NCBI GenBank assembly: GCA_029891345.1
Contig: CM056993.1
Span: 224,697,924-224,761,923 of the forward strand
DNA from: Dryococelus australis
Lineage: Eukaryota > Arthropoda > Insecta > Phasmatodea > Phasmatidae
DNA: 64,000 nt
Direction: 5' to 3'
Shown here: positions 36,421 to 46,660 of the stretch, one piece after another
Layout: each line of letters begins with the position of its first letter
Position numbering within the stretch: position 1 is the first letter of the stretch
Made by a program: the position numbers and the translations under genes
Notes under the pieces: model-generated
Seen by the model: only the letters and a program-made list of their open reading frames with translations
Told to the model about the DNA's origin: nothing
The model's database searches: none

Positions 36421-38056
36421 TAATAAATTTAATTAATTCGCCATTGGTTCTTTGGTAAAAATTTTGGTAAATGTTTAAAGGAAATAACCTATAGTTGTGA
36501 AGTGATTAATTTTCCTTATTTAAAAGTTTTTTTTTAATCAGTCAATATTTTAATTTTTTTTCAAGAAAATGACAATTTTTTTTCCACTGTGATTTGACAT
36601 TTCTGGACAGGTCGGGATGTCACAAAGTCATGTCTATATTTCTGTGATGTGTTTGTGAAAGCCTGGTGTCAATTGTGACCGGTCGCTACGAATTTAATGT
36701 GTCTTAATATTAAAGTATGGAAACATTAAAGTTACGTTATGCCAATTTTTTTGCATCGTGTGCAGCCTCCATTTTTATTTTCAATCAACATGAGGAAAAA
36801 AGGATGGTTATTGTTTCATCCCCTCGTAAAATAGAGAAATACTCTAACGGAGTGATGTTTTGAGTTTTCTAGCAAATGTATTAATGCATGTAACGGAACA
36901 CGTTTGTAGTGTGTCAGCTTACAAGGACTGTCTGTACTCGCCTACGATTGTAGGTGAATACCTGTTTTTGTTTATTCCAAGTTATACTAACGTGTAGGTG
37001 GCTTCAACTAGAGGCGATAGTTGCGCCAAACTCTCTTATTTTGAGATGACAATTTTATACACACACACGCTATTAGTACCAACATAAAACCGACGTCGAA
37101 GCACTTCTATATGATTAATAGCCAAGATTTCAAGTATTGTACCCTGTAAGTCGAAAGTATACGAAAAAATACGACAGTAACGATATCAGGGACCCCATCT
37201 TCACCAAGGTGTATGTTGTCTAGGGGAATTTTCTTATATCATGTTTTTTTCTTAATCTTTATCCAGTGGGAAACTAGCACACATGACTTAAGAGGTTGAA
37301 TCCTGATACTTTTTCCGATCAGGCATCGAAAACTGGCGAATCCTCACATTACCGAACGATTTTGTATTTTCTTCGTCCCTCGCAAACAAAGTCTGAAATC
37401 AACGATCTCGATTATGATATTGGTAGGAATGACACAAAGCGGTAAGTAGGATAAGTCAGCAATTGTGCAACAATCACGCCAAGTCACAAAAAATGTTAAT
37501 ACTGTGTACATCATGTAACAGAAACGACGGATTATAACACTGCGGTAATTTAGAGAAGTTTAAACAGAAATGAAAATACACTGGTCCGGTATTGCAAGCC
37601 ACGGTACAGGACAAGGAACCTACACATTAGTGGTCAATATCTTGTTTCTGTATTGGTAGCAGCGATGCACAAACAATCATGCCCTAGACAGTGGGCCATG
37701 ATACAAACTGGCCCATATATATTCTCTTTCCAGTTTTCACTTTAATACGCAACCCCGGTGTTACAACCCACCTTTTTTTTTTTTTTTTTCACACTGTGTA
37801 TTCTACGAGTGATATCATGTATTATTTTCTAAACAAGTAACATTAATAATATGGCCAAAAATATATTTCGTTTGTTCCTAAGTTTATAATTTTTAATCAT
37901 GAAAATAATTTAAAAGTAATATGTAATGTTAGCAACGCAACTGTGACTTGTGTCTCAGCCAGAGGCAAACATGAGCTAGACTTAGTTTTCATCTTCCTGG
38001 TATGTACGAAGCAGTAACGTGCACAACAGTGGTACAAATGTCCAAGTCATGTGACG

Positions 38057-38070
38057 TGATCACGTGATCA
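38057..38070. promoter_or_regulatory. Palindromic E-box cluster
   Basis: TGATCACGTGATCA is a perfect 14-bp palindrome centred on CACGTG, preceded by CATGTGACGTG. CACGTG is the site of bHLH factors of the Myc/CLOCK class. No promoter was identified here, so function is unproven. Confidence 0.25.
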
Positions 38071-38134
38071 ACAGTCAGCAACTGGTTTGTTTACGTGTAA
38101 AATTTCAATAGGCTCACTCTTCTGACATGAATAT

Positions 38135-38640
38135 ACAGAGTGTTTCACGAGGATTTACGGCTACTCACGGGGCTTACTCCTTACCTCATGTGGAGCTTAA
38201 TAATGTCATATAAATGTTGGTCCTTTTCCGAATATTTAACGAGTAGTTCGACAATCAGCATACCCACCGTACAGTGGAAAGGAGTTTTCAACACCGTTTC
38301 AGCATCAATGTGAGGCGTGGTGCCCTACACAATCAGCTGAATTGTTGGTTTGGAGCAGGATAATGTTGGTTACATGCGCAGAAGACGATAATAAGTCTAT
38401 TTCCATGTTAGCTTATATTTGAGACTCAAGCGTAAGTGCAGTTGTTATGATTACGACTGTACACAGGCGCTGACAAGAAGCATATATCATAATCGAGTTG
38501 CAACTCAACAGTGGTGCAGTCAGAGAACTATGCTATTAATTTGTTTACAAAAGTACGTTCTACAGTACTACCAACGTTGGAACAGAGTAAACTATAAACG
38601 TTGGCATTGTTATGTTTACAGACAATGTGCATGACGTAGC
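38135..38640 (+). mobile_element. Probable mariner-like transposon 5' fragment
   Basis: TA followed by CAGAGTGTTTCACGAGGA looks like the tip and leader of a common class of insect mariner-like elements (CAGGGTGTTTCACGAGG type). The sequence after it (GGCTACTCACGGGGC, GACAATCAGCATACCCACCG) has the same leader style. No transposase frame or opposite end was found. Recognition is by memory and should be searched. Confidence 0.35.
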
Positions 38641-39582
38641 CGGCCTGTACTTTATTTCTATTTCAATACTAGCATACGTTTACTGGAAAAATTATCGATT
38701 GCGCCGTTTATCGGCATTTATTTTATAAAAAAATAATGTATCTGCGAGAACACTACTTTCTCAACAGTTCATACAAATAATCGTGAAAATACACGTGGTA
38801 TGACTGAACATACTTAAATGACACATGGACAAGAATATTGCACTACCACCGCCATCTGTTTGTACTGTTTCTATGCAAAAATATCTACGTGAATATTTCA
38901 TCGTCCTTATCTACGCCATAATTTACACCTAAGATATTACGATGCAATTTCCGTGGACTTTATCATCTGCTGCGGTATTTTCTTCATGGCATGTTAGACG
39001 TTGCCTTAAGAATGTTTACTCACGGTAACAATTCTTTTTTATAAGGTTGGATGCACGAAGACAATACTGCACTAGAAGATATTACTAACGGGAAGTGCAG
39101 CGTAAATTCCTAAGTGTAAATTATGATGTTAATAGGGATGATGACACGTGGTGTCGTAAAGTAGTTAATATAGAAGAGAGTAATATCCTTTTGAGCTATT
39201 GATATAGATTTGTTCTACAAGTTATAACTGCAAAATCTGTAAGTGGACTTCTGGAGTTGTGTTATTTTTTTTTCGTAAACGTAATAATGGAAGAACGCTG
39301 ACGTTTACCAGTACGTCTGGATATGACACTTGAGAATGTCGAAGTTCCAAGGTGATATATGGTCGACGTGGAGTAGGGAGTGGTTCTTCTTGCTGGGGTA
39401 GGTTGTGTGTGGCTGATGCCACAGAGGATGGAAGGAACAGTGAGGGCCCGCACTACTGCAGGATATGTAGGTCCAGCACATGAGTAGCTGTCACTCGCCA
39501 TGATGAGCTGTGGGACGTGTGCTCAAGGACACTGCTACTGCGCCGTGGGAACACACACCCTGACCTGCCATCAGCCGTCCTC

Positions 39583-39800
39583 TTGTCACGTGGTGGCTGG
39601 AGCACCAACTTCCCACCAAAGGCGAACTGGGACAGAGCCCCGGATTTTGGTACGTGGGATTCGTGCCGAACGATGCAGCTTTTCAGCAGGTTTTCTCGGG
39701 GATCTTCCGTTTCCTCCACCCTTGAATTCCAGTGGCACATTGTTTCCCCTTCACTTCACTCTCATCGGCTCTCGAGACCTCGATAACACCCTGCTACATT
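39583..39800 (+). mobile_element. Second copy of SINE family S1
   Basis: It aligns with the reverse complement of 7937-8188: CTTCCCACCAAAGGCGAACT against CTCCCACCAAGGCGAACC, then CCGGATTTT, GTGGGATTCGTGCCGAACGA, GGTTTTCTCGGGGATCT and CGAGACCTCGATAAC. The pol III boxes are eroded, so it is an older or faster-decayed copy. Ends are approximate. Confidence 0.7.
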
Positions 39801-40422
39801 CTGCAGCCTGCTATAATACAATTCTTTCTACTTTCTTTTTGTATAAGGTAGAAGGAGCGTTTCTTATAACGGAGCAAAGCAATTGGATGTACAACATTCA
39901 CAACTCGCCGCACACACTACCTACACTGTCAGAAAATGTTGCATTTGGAACGATAATGCATATATTTTGTAAAACTATTTAATATTGTCGGTTCACGATT
40001 GAGGGCTGGCAGTTATCCGTCGAACAAGCAACTGGTTTGTGTAACCTTATTTAGTAAAGTTGGATGGAAAAGCGAATAAAGTTGTCTCTTGTACAGCAAT
40101 GGTAGAGAGAAGGGAGTACTTGGTAACTGCAACATAATGTTCTCGGTTTCCGTGCTGCAGTTATCTCGAAAAGGCACATTTTAAACAAACAACAATTTAT
40201 GTCTTTTTATTACCCGAAGTTGGCCAGCCTATCGTAACGCTACTTGTGTGAAGAATTTGGAGGAAATAAGTTGATTGGTCACTGAGATATGCCATAAAAA
40301 ACGTTATTGTTTTATTTAGAGCTTTCGTACAAAATTGCAATGGAATAGTGTCTGTATACGGTGATTCTTATTTATACTGTAAATGTACAAAGTCTGGTTG
40401 AATGTGGTTAAATAGTTTTATA

Positions 40423-40935
40423 TAGGATGATCGGGAATTGGTGTTCGTAAATAGAATGGGTGGTTGAAAAATCCGCAAATAAGCATGTTGTGTCAAGGAA
40501 CATGTGTCTGGAAATATTACCCTGCAAAGGTGTAGGCGGAAACATAAGTGCGCAAGTTTGAATTCCGCACGTACATAGGCTCCATCCACCGCAGTGTCTG
40601 AGAGTACGGGCGATTCTAGTGCAGTGAAGTATCACATCACGTTCAGGGTGGCGGGAAGAAGAAAGGAGCGCAGACAGACGCACTAGACACTGGCAGTTAG
40701 GTTTACAGCACAGTGGATAGGTGATTGTGTTTTGTTTGCATGTTTGGCTTCGGAGAGTGCAGTGTTTAAAGTTGATAGTTTAGTTGCGATTACGGATTTG
40801 GTGAATAACAACTGCGTGGCAGTATTTATATTAATTGAGATTGCTGATGTACACTTGGTGTACGGGGAGGCCAGAGGCAATGCAGCAGAAGCAGTGCGCA
40901 TTTTCCAAGGCCACTATCGGAACACATATTGACGA
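40423..40935 (+). mobile_element. Mariner-like transposon 5' part with DUF4817-type HTH
   Basis: After a TA, TAGGATGATCGGGAATTGG resembles the terminal repeat and leader of mariner-like elements that encode an N-terminal DUF4817 helix-turn-helix. In the frame at 40732-40932 residues about 37-66 read IADVHLVYGEARGNAAEAV then RIFQGHYRNTY, matching that domain (VYGEA-GN--EA-R-Y--R-PNR). The frame ends soon after, and neither a DDE domain nor a right end was found. It lies 200 bp upstream of the zinc-finger exon of locus A. Confidence 0.55.
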
Positions 40936-41134
40936 GATAAGATGATCTTCATACGTCTTGACTAGTGACTGCATGCCTCTGGAGGCTTGATTCCACGAAG
41001 AGTAGACGCAGACGCCAGGAGAACTGTCACAACGTCACATTTCGAGGAATATGTCCTGGAGCACGAGTATGTGGGTTTTCTCAGAGAGCTCCCAAATATT
41101 TTACATATAAATTTTATGTTGTAAGGCATTTTGT

Positions 41135-41485
41135 GTGCACAAGCTAGACTCTTCACTGCTAAGAGAACTGCATTTATACAAAAAAACGACAGGTAACATC
41201 GATTCGGAAGCACTCTTTCGTCAAACGAATAAGATGAATTGCGAAAACGAAAGTTTGCCTTTGACCTCAACTAATATGGAGCCGCGATCTGCATCATTAC
41301 TACCTGATTGTCGTCAGTGTCGACACTGCGATCGAGTTTTCACCTATGGTCAAAATGCTCGTCGACATGAAAGAACGGCCTGTACGGAGAACCCTTTTCG
41401 TGCGGAGAAGCAATGCGACATTTTTCCCATGCAGTTTGTACAAGGGGATACATTGAAAGAACATACCGAGATGGGAGTAGTATGA
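41135..41485 (+). pseudogene. Zinc-finger protein exon (locus A), interrupted by a TIR element
   Basis: The frame encodes 116 residues. A polar N-terminal part (MNCENESLPLTSTNMEPRSA) is followed by a C2HC finger, CRHCDRVFTYGQNARRHE to RTAC (about residues 62-83). A conserved linker, TENPFRAEKQC, leads into a second finger-like block, DIFPMQFVQGDTLKEHTEMG, whose second cysteine is lost. The first finger resembles F3 of the minus-strand gene at 8582-8647, and the linker plus second block recur in locus B near 56440-56510. The native frame is broken off at 41475, where a 674 bp element begins. Beyond the element the sequence resumes with coding-like GTDSTGDYDKTVND. Likely a DNA-binding protein or transposon-borne finger, now disrupted. 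Confidence 0.65.
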
Positions 41486-42155
41486 TTATGTCGACTGACT
41501 TGCTAGGGCATGGGGAGTCGGAACCAGATTCGGCGCCGCCATGTTGTGACGTCATCCGGCCGCCATTTTTATTCCCGTCCCCCCAAAAAATTTCCCTCTT
41601 TTCCCTTCAAAATTGACAAACCTTCTCTAAAAATGTCCCTTTTACCCATTTGCAAAAAAAAAAAAGACCCTCAGAAATTTCCCATGTTTCCTCAAAAATG
41701 GTAGAAGTCCCTGGAATACAATTTTTGCCCTACTAAAGTATTTTAAGGGGCTTCCTTGTATCCCTTGTATAGTTTTGGCATACCCTATGTCTATAAATCC
41801 AATTTGCCTGCCGTGGCTCTGCTGGTGCTAAGGAAGCCCCTCAAAATACGTAAATTGGGCGAAGATTGGATTTCAGGGGCTTCTACCATTTTTGAGGAAA
41901 TATTGGAAAATTTCTCTGTGTCATTGTTTTTGGAAATGGGATAAAAGGAAAATTTTTAGGGAAGAAGGGAACTTTTTATGGAAAAAGGGACTTTTTAGGA
42001 AAATTTAGTCGATTTTGAGGAAAATAAAAGAAGTTTTTAGGGAAAAAATGAAAAGAGATGGCGGATGTATGACATCACAACATGGCATCCTCTGGCTCAA
42101 GCTCTGATGCCACACGCCCTTGCATGTCAATCGACATAATCATACTTCTGATGGG
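41470..42155. mobile_element. 674-bp long-TIR element (MITE-like) with 6-bp target duplication
   Basis: The element spans 41476-42149, flanked by GATGGG at 41470-41475 and 42150-42155. Its ends read AGTAGTATGATTATGTCGAC and, complemented from the right, AGAAGTATGATTATGTCGAT. Arm similarity continues for roughly 190 bases with indels, through a GCC-ATGTTGTGA-GTCAT block and runs of TTTTCCCT. There is no long coding frame. Size, long arms and a 6-bp duplication fit a non-autonomous foldback or MITE element. The superfamily is not recognised. The arms contain TGACGTCA (a CRE) and GCCGCCAT (YY1-like). Confidence 0.8.
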
Positions 42156-42760
42156 TACCGATTCGACAGGCGATTATGATAAGACAGTTAATGATAAAGA
42201 CTGAATTAATGAAGTAGAGTCAGTTTGTGTGGAATGATACTTGCGAGACTTTCGTGTGAAGTTGACAAACTTTTAAATTAACGGTCGTCGTCTCTAAATA
42301 CTGATGAGCATCAACTCCTACTATAAAGAAAAGTAAATTTAATATAGAATGCAGAACAGGAGGTGAAGGCGACCATGAAGACAGCATTGATGAAATTGAA
42401 CATGAAGACCGTGATGATGCTGAAGACGATGAAGGCGATTTTCTCGATGCACTGACATACCCCTCCAACACATTTGCTGCAACAAGCGACATAAGAAAGG
42501 CAGAAAACGCCGAGACTACTGGCTACCCTTATCCCGAAGAACTGAATCAATTTTGTTGATATACTCAGATATTTGATTGACCTTCAAAAAACCTGGGGAT
42601 CTCACGCCCATTAACGAGATATCTTCAATTATTAGTAAACTGAAGGGTCGCAGATATATCACACGATACGATGAACTGCTTTCTTCTGAAGTTGTGATTA
42701 CAAAACAATAATAATAAATTGTTTTTATAAATAATTTTACTTTCTTAATTTTCTGTATTT
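42156..42760 (+). pseudogene. Downstream zinc-finger-gene sequence (locus A), acidic exon remnant
   Basis: From 42308 to 42559 a plus frame without ATG is open for 83 codons. It starts just after an AG and encodes ASTPTIKKSKFNIECRTGG, then a strongly acidic run (HEDSIDEIEHEDRDDAEDDE), then DFLDALTYPSNTFAATSDIR. After its stop another plus frame reads INEISSIISKLKGRRYITRY and ends ELLSSEVVITKQ near 42710. Composition and phrasing look protein-like. An upstream piece (about 42216-42260) contains NDTCETFV, finger-like but stop-ridden. I infer the 3' part of the zinc-finger gene, decayed. No family name is assigned. Confidence 0.4.
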
Positions 42761-43009
42761 CGTATCCTTTCATCCCTTACAACATTAAAGTGGTGCTGTG
42801 AGCACTCGTCTATACATGTAAATATCTGCATATAGAAAGATAATAAAAACTTTAGTATTTAAACGCACAGATAGTTGACTGCATACAAAAACGATTAATT
42901 CTGTCATAATATACGAATTTTGGAGACAGTTGGTGATTTTTTTTTTGTAATATGTATGGATAACATACGACATACCCATGGACTGATGATTGATTGAAAG
43001 ATTTCGAAA

Positions 43010-43150
43010 CATTGATGGGAAGGTTGGAAGATTGATGGCAAGATTGAAAGATTAATGGAAAGATTGCTAAAGATTAAAAGACTGTGAAATATTGTAATTG
43101 CGGTGCTGATTGCGCTTGCAGTGCTGATTGCGGTGCTGATTGATGGCAAT
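43010..43150. repeat. Short tandem repeats: AAGATTGATGG and GTGCTGATTGC words
   Basis: AAGATTGATGGCAAGATTG-type words repeat from 43012 to 43080, then GCGGTGCTGATTGC-type words from 43100 to 43145. The second set, complemented, is the GCAATCAGCAC repeat of 56780-57020. Confidence 0.7.
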
Positions 43151-43244
43151 AATGAAATATTTGGGGTGTGTGATTGATTAAAAAAAACAGTCTTTCATAA
43201 ATTTGATAGTTTTTAAATATTTTTTTTGAAATTTTTTTATATAT

Positions 43245-43812
43245 TTAATTTTTTGGGTGTTTAAGGTCAAGGGTCAATGTCCAGGGCACATAGGACGAAG
43301 ATGGCAGTATAGTCAGAATGTAATATGCTTGCTAAATTTTATTAATTTATAGAATTTTTACTACTTTTCTCTAGTTTTCGTTTTCAAGGTCAACCAAGGT
43401 CATAATAATAGGGTCAAGGTCTAGGGTCGAGGTCATCTGGGTCTAACATGGCAGTTGGGTGACGTCATAAAATGATGACAGTTCGGTTCCAGTATCTCGT
43501 CACTTCTAAACCTAAAATTAGATGTTCTAATTTTATTGGTTTGAAAAATTATTTTTTGATTATTTTTTATAAATATTGGGAACATTTTGGAAATTTTTAA
43601 CGTCGCTAGGTCAAGGTCAAAATCACCTAATATTGTGGTGGTAGTAGTCAGTTACATAATATTCTCATTGACGTTTATAAATCTATTCCATTTTTTCTCG
43701 AGTTTTTGTTATCATGGTTATATAAAGTCACAGGGTTAATGTCAATATCCCCTGCTAAATTGAGCGACAGGCTGCTAAATTGCTGCTATGGCTGCTAAAT
43801 TGAGCGACAGGA
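43245..43812 (+). repeat. AGGTCA-rich repeat array (locus A)
   Basis: Degenerate units carry TTTTCTCTAGTTTTCGTTTTC followed by TCAAGGTCAACCAAGGTCA, then GGGTCAAGGTC-type words and later TGGTGGTAGTAGTC. They match the units of 57890-58490. A separate 21-base word, GCTGCTAAATTGAGCGACAG, occurs twice at 43762-43812. Confidence 0.75.
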
Positions 43813-43849
43813 CCAAGATGGATTATGGTTAGGTCTGACTCAGATTCTG

Positions 43850-44100
43850 GATCCTTTGTATCGATTTGGCTTACCCTATGCCTATAAAACCAAGATGTCT
43901 GCCATGGTTCTGCCCTCGAGAAGCGAGCCTCTCAAATTGCTTGAATTGGTCGAGAATTGCCTTTCAGGGAATTGTTTTTGCAAATGAGGGTATCACTGCT
44001 TTTTATAGAAAACAGGAAATTTTTAAGGAAAAAAGGAAAATTCTAAGGGGAAAAGGAAATTTTTTAGGGAAAAGAGACCTATTTAGGGACTAATGGCCAC
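43850..44100 (+). repeat. Partial copy of the long-TIR element interior
   Basis: GGCTTACCCTATGCCTATAA, CTGCCATGGTTCTGC, TTTCAGGGAATTG and TTTTAAGGAAAAAAGG line up with 41770-41990 of the 674 bp element at perhaps 70-75%. No terminal repeats remain. Confidence 0.6.
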
Positions 44101-44224
44101 TGAATAATTGATTTTTTGATTAATTTTTAAATAATATGTAAAATTTTGAAATAATTTTTAATAACTGTTTATAAATAAATTTCCCAAATTTTTAGAATTT
44201 TTTTAAAACTTTTATTTTTTATTT

Positions 44225-44290
44225 TTTGGGTGTTTTGTATTTCAAGGTCAAATGTCATCGGGGTCAAGTTCAAAGGTCTGGGTAATAGTT
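44225..44290 (+). repeat. AGGTCA-type repeat fragment
   Basis: TTTTTTGGGTGTTTTGTATT leads into TTCAAGGTCAAATGTCATCG. The same GGGTGT lead-in plus AGGTCA words occurs at 43245-43275 and 58755-58785. Confidence 0.6.
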
Positions 44291-46266
44291 ACCGTCTTCT
44301 AAGATAGCCGACGGGCGACCGCAATGACAGAGCAGGAACAGCTCCGCGCTCGGAATCTGTTTCCCTTGCACCAAATTCGGCTATATTCTTCTACTCGGAG
44401 TGACTTACTCATTCACTCTCTCATCAACCCACAACTCAAATCTCTGGGCGGAAAAGCAAGAAAATACTGGGATGGCTTCCTGTTATAGTGCACGCACCCA
44501 CTACGAAAGGATTTTTAGAAGTTCGTCCCTTAAGATGGTCAAAAGTGCTCAAATATATTTTAGAAGACCTCTCATAGCTCACTGAACCAATGAGATACTG
44601 TTGTGTGTTCTTAGCTTCAAAAGGGAACCTATAAAATTACTAAAAACTTATTTCAGAATTTGTTTAAAATCAATTCCATTGAGGGCGAAAATAGGTCAAA
44701 TGGTTTTTCAAGGATTTATTACAAGCCCATTGGCGGAATATGATGTCATTATTCTATTTGTTTTATAAAGTTGATTATATGAATATCTAAGAAAAAAAGT
44801 CAGAATTTTTCTTAGTTCTATACCTTAAGAAGGAGAAAAAGGTTCCAATGTGTTTTCGATGATGTTGCCTGCATTTCATTGTTCTCATGCCGGTAACCTT
44901 TATACCAGCATGTTTTAACGAAACTAAGATTAAGATTAGAAGTGAAACCTGTGTCATACAGAGGAAATAAGAAGCAGAAAAAACCTTCGGAATTTAGTAG
45001 GATAAGTAATTGAATAGTCTATTTTCTAGGCTGAATGGTCAGTGAAATATATCGCGCTTTATACTTTCCATACATGTTTCTACATTGTACGTGTTTAAAT
45101 CACATTTTATATTGCGGTTAATAATTTCATCAGTTACATACGATGAAGAGTGAAATGGTATATTGTGTGCATTCCATCTGCGCAGGAACTGTGCTCTGCA
45201 ACATTTAAACTGTCAAAATCACGGACTGTTAGTTCATATTTTTTTCCCCAACAAACCTAACAAACTATAAATGTCCAGAAGACAAAAATCAGTTACCGGA
45301 CTCTTTTTTGTGTAGTTTTTAAGGAAATATCTTATTTCACGTACCGCAAACTTCTCCCTTTCTTGCAGCACGGGTGAGAAGTGTACATGTGACGCCAGCG
45401 CTCCTAGCGGCTTTCTACCTCTGCGAAATTCGTGTGAGTATTTTGTATAACGCAAAACTAATGTTTATAACTGCTGAATAAATAAAAGCTCTAGTGTCAA
45501 GCAAGATGAAGTGTTAACATATTATGTGAATAATATTATATAAGTGACAACAGTATTACTTTGTGTTCTTTCAGGTATTATGACAGTTTGTATGGCACAT
45601 GGAAGTATACAATAAAGAAACAGATAATTAACCAGTTAAGTAAAGAGTGGTATAGACTTGTTCAAAGTCGACAGTCTAAGCTACGGCCAAACTGCCTTTT
45701 GAAATGCCTTGCAAAGTGTTTGCAATTCTGGTTTCCCTATGTAACTATGACATGTACGTCCACTGTGATGATCTGCGAAACGAGCTCACACATCAAGCGA
45801 GGACTGTTAGTGCTTCCAGGAGTCGTCACGCACTTTAGAAACACCATTTCACACTTCTCCAAAATTGCCAAAAACGGCATTTTCAAAGCGCTGCATCTCA
45901 AAACATATTCTTCATATACATACAAAACCATTCAAGCGCCCTACATTGAACCTTCCTGCAGACTTTCGCCAATAAAATAATAGGGTGAAAGATGAAAGTC
46001 CCACAGGTGTACGCGAGAGACGAGAACACTGCACGTCAGTTGAGGCTTGCGCTTAGCGGCGATGGCGCACTTGATACGCGTGGCAGTGTCGCCCTTATTG
46101 CTTCCACGCTTCTCAGCCTTGAATGCGAAGAAAATCTCTAGGTAGGCGGGCGGGTGCCCTTAGCTCTATACTACCCTTGTTCATAGTAAATTCTGTTGGT
46201 GAATATCTGACGCTTGAAAATGGTCTAGGCGCACTCGATAAAATTTGTTTAATAGTTCTAGATTGT

Positions 46267-46268
<2 letters not shown>

Positions 46269-46338
<70 letters not shown>

Positions 46339-46340
46339 TA
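46269..46340. repeat. (CT)n(TA)n microsatellite
   Basis: A CT run switches directly to a TA run. Frames over it are artefacts (LSLSLSLYIYIYIY). Confidence 0.95.
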
Positions 46341-46618
46341 AGTTTCAATCCTTCAAATTCGGTTCAGCAATTTTACTATCTGTTGACTGATTTCAAAGTG
46401 CGTTCGCTTTTTCTCACACTCCAAAGTTTCGTATACTAAGGCGCAATAAGGTATTCAAACATACGAAAGCTGCAGTGTGGCGGGCAGTTCCCATATGAAT
46501 GAAAATTCCAGCATAGGTCTCCTAGTCACTCCTACACTTAACGAGCAACTACTTACACCGGCGAATATTTATTGATAGAATAACTAGCAGCCCGCCATAT
46601 CTTTTCTCAGGTTTTACA

Positions 46619-46660
46619 GACTACTCGTGACTACCCGTGACTGCCCGCGACTACATGCGA
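46619..46660. repeat. 10-bp tandem repeat, four units
   Basis: Units GACTACTCGT, GACTACCCGT, GACTGCCCGC, GACTACATGC. A small minisatellite. Confidence 0.8.

Larger units (their letters stand above)
35462..38134. other. Intergenic DNA with simple repeats
   Basis: A TG/TA microsatellite lies at 36351-36413 and a poly-T run near 37772-37790. Short frames show no domains. Confidence 0.5.

Noticed and set aside
45561-45980. 139-residue open frame on plus
   Set aside because: Longest frame in its region but no recognised motif, and an opposing frame covers half of it.
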